Source: Paulinella micropora
Lineage: Eukaryota; Cercozoa; Imbricatea; Euglyphida
Direction: 5' to 3'
Length of the DNA stretch: 38,490 nucleotides
Assembly: GCA_009731375.1 (NCBI GenBank)
Contig: BJOX01000221.1
Span: forward strand, 88,077-126,566
This document shows positions 1-10,718 of this stretch, piece after piece. The translations under genes and the position numbers were made by a program. The notes under the pieces were generated by a model that saw nothing but the letters and a program-made list of their open reading frames with translations, was not told the DNA's origin and ran no database searches. Numbering within the stretch: position 1 is the stretch's first letter; each line of letters begins with the position of its first letter.

Positions 1-135
1 CTTTGGTATCGCCTGTATCAGTCCCTTCCGTGCAAACATCACGGCTTAGCTGGGCATCGGGTTAATACTTTACCCACAGACTTCCTTGGTTGACGAAATC
101 AGAAGCTCCTTTTTTCTGACATTAGTCGATATCTC

Positions 136-191
<56 letters not shown>

Positions 192-415
192 GCGCAAACT
201 CCTGTCTCTGGGGATGAGAACTGTCACCATGCACACATTCATACATACGTACACGTACGCATGCATACACATATTCATAAATGCACAGATAAATACATGA
301 ATATATACGTAAATACATGTATAAATAAATTCATACATACATGCATAGGTGCAGTTTCCCCCTTCGCCTGGGGAAGCAACAACTTCATCACCATCATCAT
401 CACCATCATCATCAT

Positions 416-447
<32 letters not shown>

Positions 448-455
448 TCATTATC

Positions 456-519
<64 letters not shown>

Positions 520-654
520 TCCTCACCCTCGCCTATCCAACAGACGGTAGAGAGCCCCTCCTCCTCCTACTCTTCTTCTTCTTCTTCTTCTTCTTCTTCT
601 TCTTCTTCTTCTTCTTCTTCTTCTCCTTCTTCTTCTCCTTCTTCTTCCTCTTCT

Positions 655-686
<32 letters not shown>

Positions 687-1025
687 TGCTTCTGCTTCTG
701 CTTCTTCTTCTTCTTCTCCTTCTTCTTCTTCTTTTCCTTCTCCTCCTTCTTCGTCTTCTTCTCCTTCACATCTACCCCTGGCTCCATCGTCCACTTCTCC
801 TTCATCTCTACCCCTGGCCGTCCTCTGCTCACCAGGTGTATACATGTATATCTGCATGTATGTATGGATGGATGTATGATGCATGTATATATGTATGTAG
901 TATGTATGTATGTATGTATGTATGTATGTATGTATGTATGTATGCATTATATGTATTATATGTATGTGTGTCTCTACTTTCATGTATGTTAGTGAAGTAA
1001 GTTTATATGCTTGTAGGGCTTGATC

Positions 1026-1066
<41 letters not shown>

Positions 1067-1068
1067 GG
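136..1068. repeat. Cluster of different microsatellites
   Basis: Distinct simple repeats follow each other with little unique sequence between: (TCTA)n about 136-191, CATA/CATG-rich DNA 220-345, (CAT/CAC)n about 385-451, (CAA)n about 454-517, (TTC)n with interruptions about 558-750, (TATG)n about 893-945 and (AGTA)n about 1023-1068. Long open frames here, such as poly-His, poly-Gln, poly-Ser or poly-Glu readings, are by-products of triplet repeats and are not called as genes. Bases 1-135 show nothing recognisable. Confidence 0.95.
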
Positions 1069-1098
1069 CACTGTCTGCTGCCTTCCGCAGACTCTCCG

Positions 1099-1774
1099 TT
1101 GCCTGAAGCGCTCTCGGACAGCTCTATGTCAGACCAGACCTCCCCGTCACTGCCCAGTCCAGCCACCTCTCACCACACCAGCCCAGCCATTTCTCACAAA
1201 AGCCCAGCCATCTTTCACCTCACCTCCCAGCCGCTCCCCAGCCCTGCTCAGCCATCCCCAGCCGTTTCCGACCACACCTCCCCTCCCCTTCCCTCCCCAN
1301 NNNNNNNNNNNNNNNNNNNNNNNNNNNNNNNNNNNNNNNNNNNNNNNNNNNNNNNNNNNNNNNNNNNNNNNNNNNNNNNNNNNNNNNNNNNNNNNNNNNN
1401 NNNNNNNNNNNNNNNNNNNNNNNNNNNNNNNNNNNNNNNNNNNNNNNNNTTCCGCCTCCCCCGCCTCCCCGCCTCCTCCCCCCGTCACCTTCTCTCCATC
1501 CTCCTCTTCCTCTCCCTCTTCCGCATTTTTCCCTCCAGTCGTGGCGTCTCCCGACAGTGACATCTCTGCGGACTTGCCTGTCTCTCCCCCGACCACCGCG
1601 CAGCAAAGACAAAGCAGCCCATCCTCTCAGCACAGCCAGGGCTCGCCCTCCTCCCCACCTCACAGCGGTTCCTCCCCTTTCCACCTCTACATTTCTCTCC
1701 ATTACAAACGATATGCCAGAGCCAACATCAGACAACTTTCATTTCATCGTTCTCCATCAATCGTAGTGACATGA
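1099..1774 (+). other. Ser/Pro-rich possible coding stretch, interrupted by a gap
   Basis: The plus strand can be read as Ser/Pro/His-rich low-complexity protein on both sides of a 150-base gap (1300-1449). After the gap one frame from about 1541 reads a Ser/Pro/Gln-rich peptide ending near 1774. It could be a disordered first exon of the gene whose zinc-finger exon starts at 2220, or non-coding CT-rich DNA. I see no domain and no clear splice donor, so this is only a candidate. Confidence 0.25.
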
Positions 1775-2219
1775 CAAAGCTGAAGGAATCCTTTGAAAGC
1801 TCAGGTCAAGAGCTTTCCTTTGAAAGCTCAGGTTAAGTTAAGAGCTTTCAAATGACGTGCTCAGCATTGTTCGCATCCCAAACAATGGAATGAGAAAACT
1901 AAGCTCAAAGGTAGATGGTGTACCACTTGGTTGTCGTCATATGCATATCTACCTTGCTGCTAGTAGCACAGAGCTCACAAGCTGTCGCACCTTTTTTGTA
2001 CTTCAACCTCCCTTTTCTTGTTGTTTTGGTAGAGTAATATTATTAGGTGTCTTGCTATATCCTGTTGTTGCTAGTGATTTGGTGTCCTCTATTTCGATCG
2101 CATGTGTGCAGGGCACTGCCTCTCTATTTTCCTTTTTGTCCTTCCCACTGCCTTTTTTTCCTTATCTACTGCCTTATTGTCACTCTTTACTATATTGTTG
2201 TCCTTGCTTGTGTTTGCAG
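1775..2219 (+). other. Probable intron or upstream region of the B-box exon
   Basis: This AT/T-rich stretch has no convincing reading frame. It ends in a pyrimidine-rich tract followed by TTTGCAG at 2213-2219, a good splice acceptor for the exon at 2220. Near its start, CTTTGAAAGCTCAGGT occurs twice within 1790-1836. Confidence 0.4.
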
Positions 2220-2581
2220 GCCGCGTCGGCCGTTCCGCCGAGACCACGCAAATTCGTCGCAAAGTGCTCTTCCCTTCTCTCAAGAGCAAACGGACCTCCC
2301 CCAGCCGCACCGCGCAGCAGTCCCACCTTGCCAGTCAGCCATTGTGCCACCAGTGCGGCGCCAAGCTCGTGGAGCTGACTTGCGTCGCGTGCGAGCGCGA
2401 CTTCTGCCAGGCTTGTTCCCAGATTGTACATGGTGAGGCGGGCCTGGACTTGCACGAGCTGCAGCAGTGGGACCCCTCGAGTGGCGGCTTGACTCACTCA
2501 CTAGACTCCTACCACGGCCGGGCCGGCGGCTCGCCAGACCAGCTGAAGGAGACAGGAAACTCATCCACTCAAGCAGCCTAA
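2220..2581 (+). CDS. B-box-like zinc-finger protein, last exon (partial)
   Basis: An open frame follows the acceptor TTTGCAG (ending 2219) and stops with TAA at 2579-2581, giving about 120 residues. The first 40 or so are basic and Ser/Thr-rich. Then comes a compact cysteine cluster with C-x2-C, C-x2-C and C-x2-C pairs followed by H (LCHQCGAKL ... CVACERDFCQACSQIVH). This spacing resembles B-box zinc fingers, known as protein-interaction modules in TRIM proteins and plant regulators. The tail is polar with no visible domain. It is the only clearly host-like coding exon in the left part of the window. Upstream exons are uncertain; the Ser/Pro-rich sequence at 1099-1774 is a candidate. The acceptor and the cysteine spacing are seen; the B-box assignment is by pattern only. 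Confidence 0.55.
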
Positions 2582-2700
2582 CGAAAACGTTCAAGCGAAC
2601 TTGTCAGTATCATAGGCTACCGGGGCCAAAATGTGTTGTTTAAATAATATATTAATAAATATTGATAGGTTTCACTTCTTGCCCTCTTCCATTTTCTTTT

Positions 2701-2800
2701 TTACGCTTTGCGCTTTTCCACTGATCGCTACGAAGTGGCAAGTTTCAGGTTTTTCTTACGCTTTGCGGATCGCTACGAGTGGCAAGTTTCAGGTTTTTCT
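2701..2800 (+). repeat. Short direct repeat (two copies)
   Basis: Two copies of about 45-55 bp lie head to tail (2701-2755 and 2756-2800). Both start with TTACGCTTTGCG and share GATCGCTACGA(A)GTGGC followed by AAGTTTCAGGTTTTTCT. They sit in an 0.8-kb stretch (2582-3394) with no gene I can support. Confidence 0.8.
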
Positions 2801-3002
2801 GATTGAACAAGGTGGCTGGCGCGGCAAAAGAATTTTTGGGTGCGCTTCGCTCGTCGTGTTGACGTTTTGCGTCACACTTTCGTCACTGGTACCACCAAGT
2901 CTTTTCATTCGATGCGCTTCGTGCCTCGCCGTGACGCTTTGCTCACTTTTACTCCCCAAGATCGTGTAAGTGTGGTACTTGCTTCCACTTGCCCTTTGGA
3001 TC

Positions 3003-3026
3003 GTGGCACCCCGCGGAGGGTGCCAC
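3003..3026. other. Perfect short hairpin
   Basis: GTGGCACCC (3003-3011) and GGGTGCCAC (3018-3026) form a perfect 9-bp stem around a 6-base CGCGGA loop. The stretch is otherwise non-coding, and no poly-T tract follows directly. Its role is unknown. Confidence 0.7.
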
Positions 3027-3549
3027 TTATTGTGGTTTTGCGGTGGAAGGGAAGAAATGTGGCGTTTGCTAAATATTCTGTTTTTTCGGTGACTCCAATG
3101 CAGATTTTTTGCAGTGGTCTCCCGTTTATCATGAAGGTGTAAAATCTGTTGCGTAATTTCTTTATACTTAAACTTTTTTTTCAAATTTTCAATCACTAGA
3201 ATGTCAGCAAGAGCCTTATCAGTAAGAGCTCAAGTTATTACTGCAATAGTCAACTAGTGTTGCACTGTACAGCACCGAGGGTCAAGGACATGTGATAGTA
3301 GTGTGTAGGCATCACCCCCCGGATAGCAGATAAAAAAATAGCCTTTTCCTGGTGACAGGTGCACCAGCTTGTTTTTCAGTATTATTTGTCCTGATTGGAT
3401 CTGATGTCATTTTATTCCTTGTCTGTTGCCGTTTTCCTTTTCTGCTTCACTGAGCTAATACAACGAGACATCATTCTCATTCTTGAGGACTGTGTTTGGT
3501 TGTATTACCAACTTTTTCTTGAGCTATCTATGTGGCATTACATTTGGAG

Positions 3550-3832
3550 TCCCATGCCTGGTACAAGGACCCGAAGGATGGAGGCAGGACTGGTGTTAAC
3601 GATGCCTGACTTCACGAAACAATTCGTAGTCGATAGAGATGCATCTAAGTTTGCGATTGGTGCTGTATTACAACAGGAAGATGAGGAGAAGAAATGACGC
3701 ACAATCATGTTTATCAGTAGAAAGTTGTGTGCGGCGGAGAGAAACTATTGCACAAGGCAAAGAGAGGCGTTGGCGGTGACGGATATGGGCCCTCAAGAAG
3801 CTCAGAGAGTATTTATTAGTAAGAACGTATTG
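3550..3832 (+). pseudogene. Ty3/gypsy-type retrotransposon RNase H fragment (decayed)
   Basis: The translation contains MPDFTKQFVVDRDASKFAIG followed by AVLQQ. This is the start of the RNase H-like domain next to Ty3/gypsy reverse transcriptases, with the first catalytic Asp in the DAS motif. A TGA interrupts the frame after EEKK (about 3695). The same frame then gives MFISRKLCAAERNY and QREALAV, also typical of this domain. A frame change near 3780 is needed to read the expected WALKKLREYL. Upstream from 3395 the frame is open but has no RT motif. No LTRs, integrase or RT core are visible, so this is a small dead fragment. Confidence 0.8.
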
Positions 3833-5080
3833 ATGTGACGTGGGAGATTAGGGGACCGAGCAAAACTATGCTTCAGGGGCCCTGCTCCCTCCCTTGCAGT
3901 TCTATTTCTAAGCAAGAAAACGCGTGGCAGTGCAGACCCTGCCATGAAGTGATTCCGCACTAGTAAATTGGTAATAGTTACTAACCGCCTCAAAAAGACT
4001 AGAAAAATCTGGTACTTGGTGTGGAAAAGTAATCTCATAGAATCACTGTACACTAATTAATACAAAAGAACAGGCTTGAAAAGGTAAAATTTCATAATTA
4101 TTAATAATAATAAGAACGTAAACCGATGACATCCTGTCCTCGTCGTAATCGGAAAAACAATGACTGAGGTCGGTTAGAACACATTCTCGAGAACACATAA
4201 GATAGTGTCGGCGTGAATCACTACTTATTTCCGAAAGTGGCATGTGTAAAAATAGCAGTTACTCTCCCCCCTTCATAATAAGAAAATATTTGTGCGGGGA
4301 GGACCTCAATTTATTGTTAGAACTGATCATCATAACCTGTTATGATTGATGAATCACGAACATACGGGACGGCTAGCGCGGTGGCAAGCGTTGAGCCTTG
4401 TCTTGTAATGGTCCATCTACGGCGGGGAAGCGAAATGTGGTCGCTGATAGCCTCTCTAGGCTAGAGTTTAATTCAGAAGTATCGGCGTTGGTGTCCACGG
4501 TGGAGATGGAAGACTTGCCCACTGACAAAGTGTACGAGGTCAGCCACATTGAGACGATGGGGATTTTCAGGAAATAGTTATTTAATAACAGGGATTTACC
4601 AGACCACGAGTGACCGTGCTCACCCCTTTGCAAAAGGTTATTAGTAAGTGCAAGTTTTAGTTCAAGTGAAAGGGCAAAGGTTGGGTAAGGGGTGAGGTAT
4701 GTGTATGGTCTCCAGGGCTTTGGAGCTGTGCTCCCGACGAAGGTTCTGAGTTGGATGCTTGTGGTGTAGAATAGGTTTTGGTTGTGTTGGATTGCGTAGT
4801 AACGGATGTGAGGGAGTTGAAGTGGAAGGATGAGTCGTACGGTCAGAGTGAGAAAAAACACAAGCTGATATAGGGTAAAAAATGAAAATGACATTTGTAA
4901 AAAGGAAATTTTCCAGTGCACCTACGACGTGAAAAAACTGGTAAAATTGGAAATTAGTTTGAAAAAAATTGTTTTGTATTATAGTACGTTAATAATTCCT
5001 CGATGATTTAATTAGTTCCCCCGGTATAGTTAGGCCGGGAGCCTGCAGGGCATGAGGAGGGTAAAGCACATGTAAAAGGA
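3833..5080. other. No supported gene
   Basis: Minus-strand frames here, including one of 182 codons at 4373-4921, show no domain or compositional signal I recognise. This may hold the 3' untranslated part of the retroelement that ends near 5.1 kb, or host DNA. No long terminal repeat or target-site duplication was found by eye. Confidence 0.4.
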
Positions 5081-5165
5081 TAGTATTAGAGTAATGGTAA
5101 TAGGTTATGAGCATCATTACTGTTACATAGGGATAGTATAAGTATCAGTCGCAGGGTAGATGTAA

Positions 5166-6910
5166 TCACCACGAATCCGTAGCCTGTGGGAAAGATTTTA
5201 GCGAGCATTGCCATCGTTCGACATACGTCAGTGTCCGTCTTAGTTCCATAGCGAGGTGAGAGAAGGTACGGATGACGAGGGCGAGGTTGCTCCATTCTTC
5301 AGGGCATAGGTAGTGGACTCGATCAAAGGCGGCTTTCCAGATTGAGTTCGGGTAGGGTATCTCCACCATAAGTTGCAAAGTCGCTGCGAGGAGTAGATTC
5401 TGCGAGTTTGTTTGACGTGCAAAATTTGCAAGCATGCCAACGAGGGTAGCATGGAGTATCGTACGGCTAATATAAGGGGAGTAAGGTGGGAGTCGAGGCA
5501 TTGGCTGTTGGTTGTTGGTTATCATTTCCTTCCAGTTTTTGAATAAAGGTCTGATGTTGAAGTTCAAGGTTGGGCTTTGGTGTAGTTGTATGGAAGTTCC
5601 CTCAAACTCCACAACGAAGGTAGCTTCTTTAGGTTCCAGTCTAGTACATCTTCTTCCAGTTCAAGGCCGCCAGTATAGGTATGGGGCTGTGATGGTGATT
5701 CGACGGTTGTACCAGAGTTGCGTATGGCTTATAGTATCTTTCGGGCTTCATTTGCTTCGAGTTCATTATCCCAGTTTGCAAGTATTAGTAAGAGGATCAT
5801 CGATTTGGCGTATGCCATATACGTGTTTGGTAAAGGATGGCTTTAGTAGCGTACGGAGTAGAACAACTTCATCGCACATACATTTCATTTGTGCAAGGGG
5901 GGAGGACAGATATCCACCAATTGGGCATCCATCTTTTTGGACAAAGACAGCATCTCCGAGGGTGAAATGGGAATGGGCAAAGTCCAGAGATACAATGTTG
6001 ATTATGTCTTCAAAAGTGAAGGCGATGTAGTCTTGTGGTTCATAGCTTCGATTCCATCCAACATCATATTTTCCAGTGTGTTTTCTTGTTTTTTATATGT
6101 ATACGATTGGTTTCCAGTTTCTTGATCTCGGTGGTTGGAAGGTAATATACGCAAGGGCAAAGCGTAGAGATTGCATTGTGCTGGATTGGGCCAGCCAGGT
6201 GAACATTTGTTTTACGTCAAAACTGGAAAACCTTTATGGTGCGGTTAGAGTTGTCCATGATGTTGATTTTAGAGAAGGTTTTGTATGCTCGGCTTAGATG
6301 AGATCGAATTTCGTCCAGTCTGTTTAGATTGAAAGTGCGAACACGCTGAGACAGTTTAGTAGTGAGGAAGCTCAGGATTTTTCCCACTCTCCGTACGATT
6401 GAACGCCATGGTCGGGCTTGGTTGCAGATTAGTCTGGTTTTGATTTGAGGGTCTTTGTTTTTAGGTAGTAGCGTTGTGGAATGAATTGCTGCTTTTCTGG
6501 TTCTGAGAGATCCAAAGCGTTGGAGTTCATGTAGTTCGAAATCGGTGCGATAGGCATGTAGTAGTGCTATTCGGTCTGTCTTTACGGCTAGGAATGAGGG
6601 TGCTTGGATCACTTCCTTCTGTATGCGTTCCCAGGTAAGGACTGGACATTCAAACCATAGTAGGTTGTTGTTTTTGTCAAGGGCTTGGACCACCATGCGA
6701 GAGAGGTATATCCTTGCAAGCGTGACATCTCTTTCAGAGACCGATTTTGGTGGTGGCTTCGGACACGTTTCACTGAGGTTCTTGTAGGTGTCAATAAGGC
6801 GTCCAAGTAAGTGTTTGTTACGGTGAGGTAGTTCTTCAGCCATGGCAAAGAGTAGGTTTATCCAGGTTTTGCAATCGAGGTCATCTTCATTCGGTGTGTT
6901 TTTCTTTGCT
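5166..6910 (-). pseudogene. Reverse transcriptase domain of the Penelope-like element
   Basis: From 6843 downward one frame gives a helical lead-in (PHRNKHLLGRLIDTYKNL) and the finger motif LPKNKDPQIKTRLICNQ (about 6465). It stops at 6217, just as a neighbouring frame shows motif A, FDVKQMFTWL (about 6220-6190). That frame has a TAA, then YIAFTFEDI and motif B, GCPIGGYLSSPLAQMK (about 5930-5880). Next comes a motif-C-like RQIDDPL (about 5800) with the Asp-Asp pair. After another TAA and a frame change near 5625 it ends with FVVEFEGTSIQLH and a thumb-like C-terminus stopping at 5166. All core RT motifs are recognisable, but the gene is broken by at least three frame changes and two stops, so it is inactive as assembled. 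Confidence 0.75.
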
Positions 6911-6922
6911 TCTTAATTACGT

Positions 6923-7740
6923 TCAAAGTTGACTGTGGGGAGGCGAAGAGCTGTTTGGATTCTCTTTACAAAGGCAATGGTAGAGCTCAGGAGTGATTTT
7001 AGGATAGAGCCAGGTCTTGGGTGCGGTATGGTGGCTGCACTTAGTTTGCCAATGCGTCCTAAGGTACCTTTTGCAGATCATTGCTAGTCGGAATGAGGCA
7101 TGTGATGAGAAAATGCGCGTCTTCCACTTTTGACAGGTACAGGTTGGCTTCTTGATAGTGTGCGGTTGTAGTTTGAACTTCGCTATGTGTCTTGGTGCAC
7201 TGATAAGTCTCGACGCAATTGAAGCCGGTCTTTCGAATCTGACTTTGCATAATGAGGTAAGGGTTTTACGGGCGTCTCTGTCAGAGAGAAAGATTCGTAG
7301 AACATGGTGCAGTATGGTTCTAAGGGATCTCCGGTTGATACACATTCTGTCGTTCATTTGCATCGTATAGGTTTTGCTATTCAGGATGAGAGGATGCTTC
7401 TTCCTTAGGTGGTGGGAGAGAACGTTGCAGGCATAGAGTTTTGTTCGGTGGTTTTCGATACTTTGCGCTTGCTGCCATATTCGGATTGCTTGGAAAGCTG
7501 TTGCCGTTCGTATATGTTTGATCCAGCGGTAGGGATGGTATGCAATGAGCTCGACACGCAGATCGTTGGTTTGTTCAAGCATAGCTCCCGAGTTAGATAG
7601 ACGCATTAGGCAGTATGCTTCAGGTTTTGTTAGGAAGTGTCGTGCTGCAGCGGAACATAGTAGTATATGCAGTTGACGTGGTGATATCTGAGATCCTTCA
7701 TATATTTTGGTGGTTCCGTAGAAGCGTGCAGTGTAGTTTC
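6923..7740 (-). pseudogene. Linker between endonuclease and RT, with a C-x-C motif
   Basis: The minus strand is open for about 227 codons (7606-6923). It contains LRTILHHVLRIFLSDRDARK, then KVRFERPASIASRLISAPRH, then PTCTCQKW. Penelope-like proteins commonly have a conserved basic stretch and a short cysteine motif just before the RT, so this probably belongs to the same polyprotein. A second frame is open at 7250-7059, and it is unclear which is original because the element has frame changes on both sides. Confidence 0.45.
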
Positions 7741-8043
7741 AGTCATTCAATCCAGATCCACTGCCATGTTTCCTTAGGTGAAAGATTGTTCCAGGTTTGA
7801 GGTCATCACAGATGGAGGAGATTGAGTGGCGTATTAGTGGAGGGCCTTGTGTTGGAGTGGCTTCCCAGTAGGTAAGGTTGTTGGCATGCCTCTGGGCATT
7901 GGAGAGGCTTCTGCATTGCATGTTGCAACGGTGCGGGCGATGATAGTAGCATACTTCATGTGGAAAGACAAGTAGGCTCCGAGCAAAAGGTTTATGAAGG
8001 TCGTTAGCACGAAATGTGGTTAAGGGGTAAGCTCTTCGTTTCA

Positions 8044-8762
8044 TGTTGAGGGTCGGTTTGAGCCAGGCGATGAACTTTCCTTCCATGCGTCGTCGATTGG
8101 TTCGAGCTGAGTCCTGCTCCATTTTTGTTTCCGAGTTTGGTAGTGGTCCCATCAGGAGGAGAGGTATGGATGTAAAGCGGTGCATTCCTAGTTTGTGACC
8201 AAGGGAAAGCAGACGGGTTTGTCCCGGCTGGCATTGTTTCGAATCGTTATAGTTGCGCATACCCCGGAGTTCTGACTTCATTCGTTTTTCCCATTGGAAA
8301 GACTCTCCGATGTAGCTATGAACGGTGCCAGGTGCGACAATTCCATAGATGACTTGCATGCGTCCAGGGTCTGGGATATCGACTGGGGATTCCGCTCTGT
8401 TTTGGCGTTGTAGTATGCAAATCAAAAATAGGTTTGAAACGGCGGAGGGCCGGATCCGTGCTATTGAATGCTAAGGATGTGATTAGCATGTAGTAAGTTG
8501 TTTTCATAAGGGGGTATATGCAGACCATCTGATTCTTCTGGGTTGGATAAGTGCTAATTTTGAGTTTAGGAGTTGTGTATTGAGTAGCCGAAATAATCTT
8601 CGGGCAATGGCGAAGTTCGTGGCCAATACCATGGAGTGTTTTTGGGTATCAGTATAAGTCCATCCATGTAACCTGATTAGGTTGCGTACTCTGTTTTTCA
8701 GGCTGAGCTTTCGGAGGGTGTGTAAGGACTCTTCTATCCAGCGGAAACACTCCAGATATCCC
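8044..8762 (-). pseudogene. GIY-YIG endonuclease domain and its N-terminal extension
   Basis: At 8353-8044 (minus) the frame reads VIYGIVAPGTVHSYIGES, matching the GIY and YIG strands. WEKRMKSEL supplies the usual Arg, and RRMEGKFIAWLKPTLN supplies the metal-binding Glu and the typical ending. This family nicks DNA; in Penelope-like elements it is the integration endonuclease. Upstream (8750-8530) ECFRWIEESLHTLRKLSL and LNTQLLNSKLALIQPRRI are read in another frame, so one frame change lies near 8430. This N-terminal stretch follows the Lys/Ala-rich linker in the same frame after a single TAG at about 8764-8762. Confidence 0.7.
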
Positions 8763-10023
8763 TAGGTTGCTTTCTTTGCATTCTTCTCCTTCTTTGCGGC
8801 TGTAGCTGCAGATATTTTCCGGGCCGAGGTTCGTGTTGCTGGGGAAAGGGGAGACTTCGCTGGTGTTGCGTCCTTCTGGGCTTGTTTCGGTTGCTCCGAT
8901 TGCTGTTCCGGGTCTTTCTTCTCTTTCTGTTCGATGTTTTCCGTGTTGACTTGTTCTTCAGTCGCAGACAAAGTGGGGTTGCTTTTGTTGGTGTCATTCG
9001 GGGCTATCTGCTCCATTACGTCCTGTTCTGTTGTTGACGACGGGTTTTTCTCCGGAATGTTGACTAGGGAGGCAGGGGGAGTCTGCAGTTGGTGTTTGCT
9101 TGGATCGTTCGCAGCATCCGCAGGTTGGATTGGGTCCTCCGTTGTTTTTGTTGGCTCCGTCAAATTAGGCGTTTTTGTTTGGGAGTCGCTGCCACTGCTG
9201 CTGCTGCTGCTGCTGCTGGCTGCGTTTTCTGGTGTGGTCGCGCAAAGGGGTGTAGTACGGGAGTCACATCTCACTACAGACGAAACTTGCGTTGTAGTGG
9301 GTTCTACGGGAGTTGGGTTTGCTGCGGTAGTCGCAGAAGTGATGCCATCTGCTCCAGTGTTAGCTTGTGTTGTGTTGGCTTGTGTTGGTGCTGCTGTTGG
9401 CTGCGACAGCTCCTTGAGCTTGGGTTAGAAGGTTGGCGAATGTCGGCATGTTGGACAGAATTGTAATTAATGCCTGAGCTGCTGTAGGTTGATATCTAGT
9501 TGAGCCCCTAGTATGTTTTGTGAAGTGCGGTCGGTGGGGGTTGTTCATGGCTTGCAATTGTTTGGTTAGTATTGGTTGCATTAGTGGGAAGTAGCGTAGA
9601 CGATGACGATGATGATGATGACGAAGACGACGAAGACGACGAACTCGCCAGGTTTGTAGAGGATGAAGCCGCGTTTGCTTGGCGTCGGGCTATAGGTCGG
9701 GGCACGGGTAAGTTCGAGAAGTCAAGTGGATTGGGTGTGGACCTCGCTTTGAGCCGCGCTTGTTTGCGAGAGAGGCGGAGGTGTTCCGGTCTTGGGTCAA
9801 AGCCTACTACCTGGTCACGGAAGAAAGCAGCATTATTCCCTCTTTCTTGTGGATCGTCGTTATCAAGGTCGTCACTAGAGGTGCAGTAGGCTGAGATTTT
9901 AGTTAGGGGTAAAGGTTTTCGTGGGAAGAGTAGGGCATGGGGAACTTCAAAGTGGGCAGGAGTGACCGCAGTCTTCAGAACATAAAAAGCGTCGTGAGAA
10001 TAGAACGGGGCATCGGCGAACAC
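8762..10023 (-). pseudogene. N-terminal low-complexity part of the retroelement polyprotein
   Basis: Minus-strand frame 10023-9508 gives a peptide starting near FADAPFYSHDAFYVLKTAV and ending in a long poly-Ser run, produced by (GAT/GAC)n on the plus strand. A frame change near 9580 leads to NMPTFANLLTQAQGAVAANS (to 9360). Another leads to the Ser/Thr/Gln/Lys-rich frame 9274-8762, with a second poly-Ser run at about 9190-9215 and a basic KKEKNAKKAT end. Such disordered basic N-termini are common in retroelement proteins. The continuity is inferred from adjacency and orientation. Confidence 0.45.
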
Positions 10024-10437
10024 AGGATTGAATCAAACTCCTTACTCTCTGGCACGCAGTTCTTGGCTTTGTTTAAGCGATTGCTGCCCGCCAGTTTTTC
10101 CCAGTAATTGAGAGGGGACAGCCAGGGGTGCTTGCATACCGACAATGTGTGATCCTTGAAAGCATCTCCGCAGTTGTTACCACAAGGGAAGTGTCTCTGG
10201 ATAAACGCGCAGACGCGCAGGCTGCCTGCGCTGTCCATCACGCGGTTCCTGTAGGAACAAGCAGGGGCTTTTTTTTTGGTTTGTTTTTGTTCTTTTCTCT
10301 TTCCGTTCCTTGGCGTGTTTGCGAAATTTTACGGAATGTCTGCCACTAATGCCTTGCGGGAGAGTCCCCTCCCCATCGCACTTTCCCCACCACCCCCCGA
10401 AAGTTGCGCCTTTCACCCCCGCCCCTCAGATCCTTTT
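10024..10437 (-). other. Possible extra N-terminal exon; boundary to the viral-type island
   Basis: A minus-strand frame 10241-9975 contains a Cys/His-rich stretch (CAFIQRHFPCGNNCGDAFKD, then HTLSVCKH). It directly precedes, with a frame change near 10020, the start of the retroelement reading frame. On the minus strand TTGTTCCTACAG just upstream of 10241 resembles a splice acceptor. This could be the true N-terminus or a neighbouring host exon. From about 10260 the composition changes to T-rich and then C-rich, leading into a 212-base gap (10438-10649). Confidence 0.35.
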
Positions 10438-10718
10438 NNNNNNNNNNNNNNNNNNNNNNNNNNNNNNNNNNNNNNNNNNNNNNNNNNNNNNNNNNNNNNN
10501 NNNNNNNNNNNNNNNNNNNNNNNNNNNNNNNNNNNNNNNNNNNNNNNNNNNNNNNNNNNNNNNNNNNNNNNNNNNNNNNNNNNNNNNNNNNNNNNNNNNN
10601 NNNNNNNNNNNNNNNNNNNNNNNNNNNNNNNNNNNNNNNNNNNNNNNNNAAAAAAAGGGTGTGAAGGGAGAGGGTGGGGGGAGTACAATGGGAAGGGAAG
10701 GAAGACGGGGGGCGGCGC

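Larger units (their letters stand above)
5080..10023 (-). mobile_element. Decayed Penelope-like retroelement with GIY-YIG upstream of RT
   Basis: Reading the minus strand from about 10.0 kb down, one broken coding region holds, in order: a Ser-rich N-terminal part (10023-9360), a Lys/Glu/Ala-rich linker (9274-8762), a conserved-looking stretch (8762-8530), a GIY-YIG endonuclease-like domain (about 8353-8044), a region ending in a C-x-C motif (7606-6923), and a reverse transcriptase (about 6910-5166). Frame changes and in-frame stops occur throughout. RT plus GIY-YIG is diagnostic of Penelope-like elements. The endonuclease usually lies C-terminal, but a described class has it N-terminal, as here. 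No LTRs are seen. The domain order is read from sequence; class membership is inferred and needs a tree. Confidence 0.65.

Noticed and set aside
261-1166. Long open frames of poly-His, poly-Gln, poly-Ser, poly-Phe or poly-Glu/Lys
   Set aside because: They are produced in several frames by CAT, CAA and TTC repeats and have no non-repeat domain.
3003-3026. Intrinsic transcription terminator
   Set aside because: The stem lacks a following T run and the DNA is probably eukaryotic; kept as a plain hairpin.
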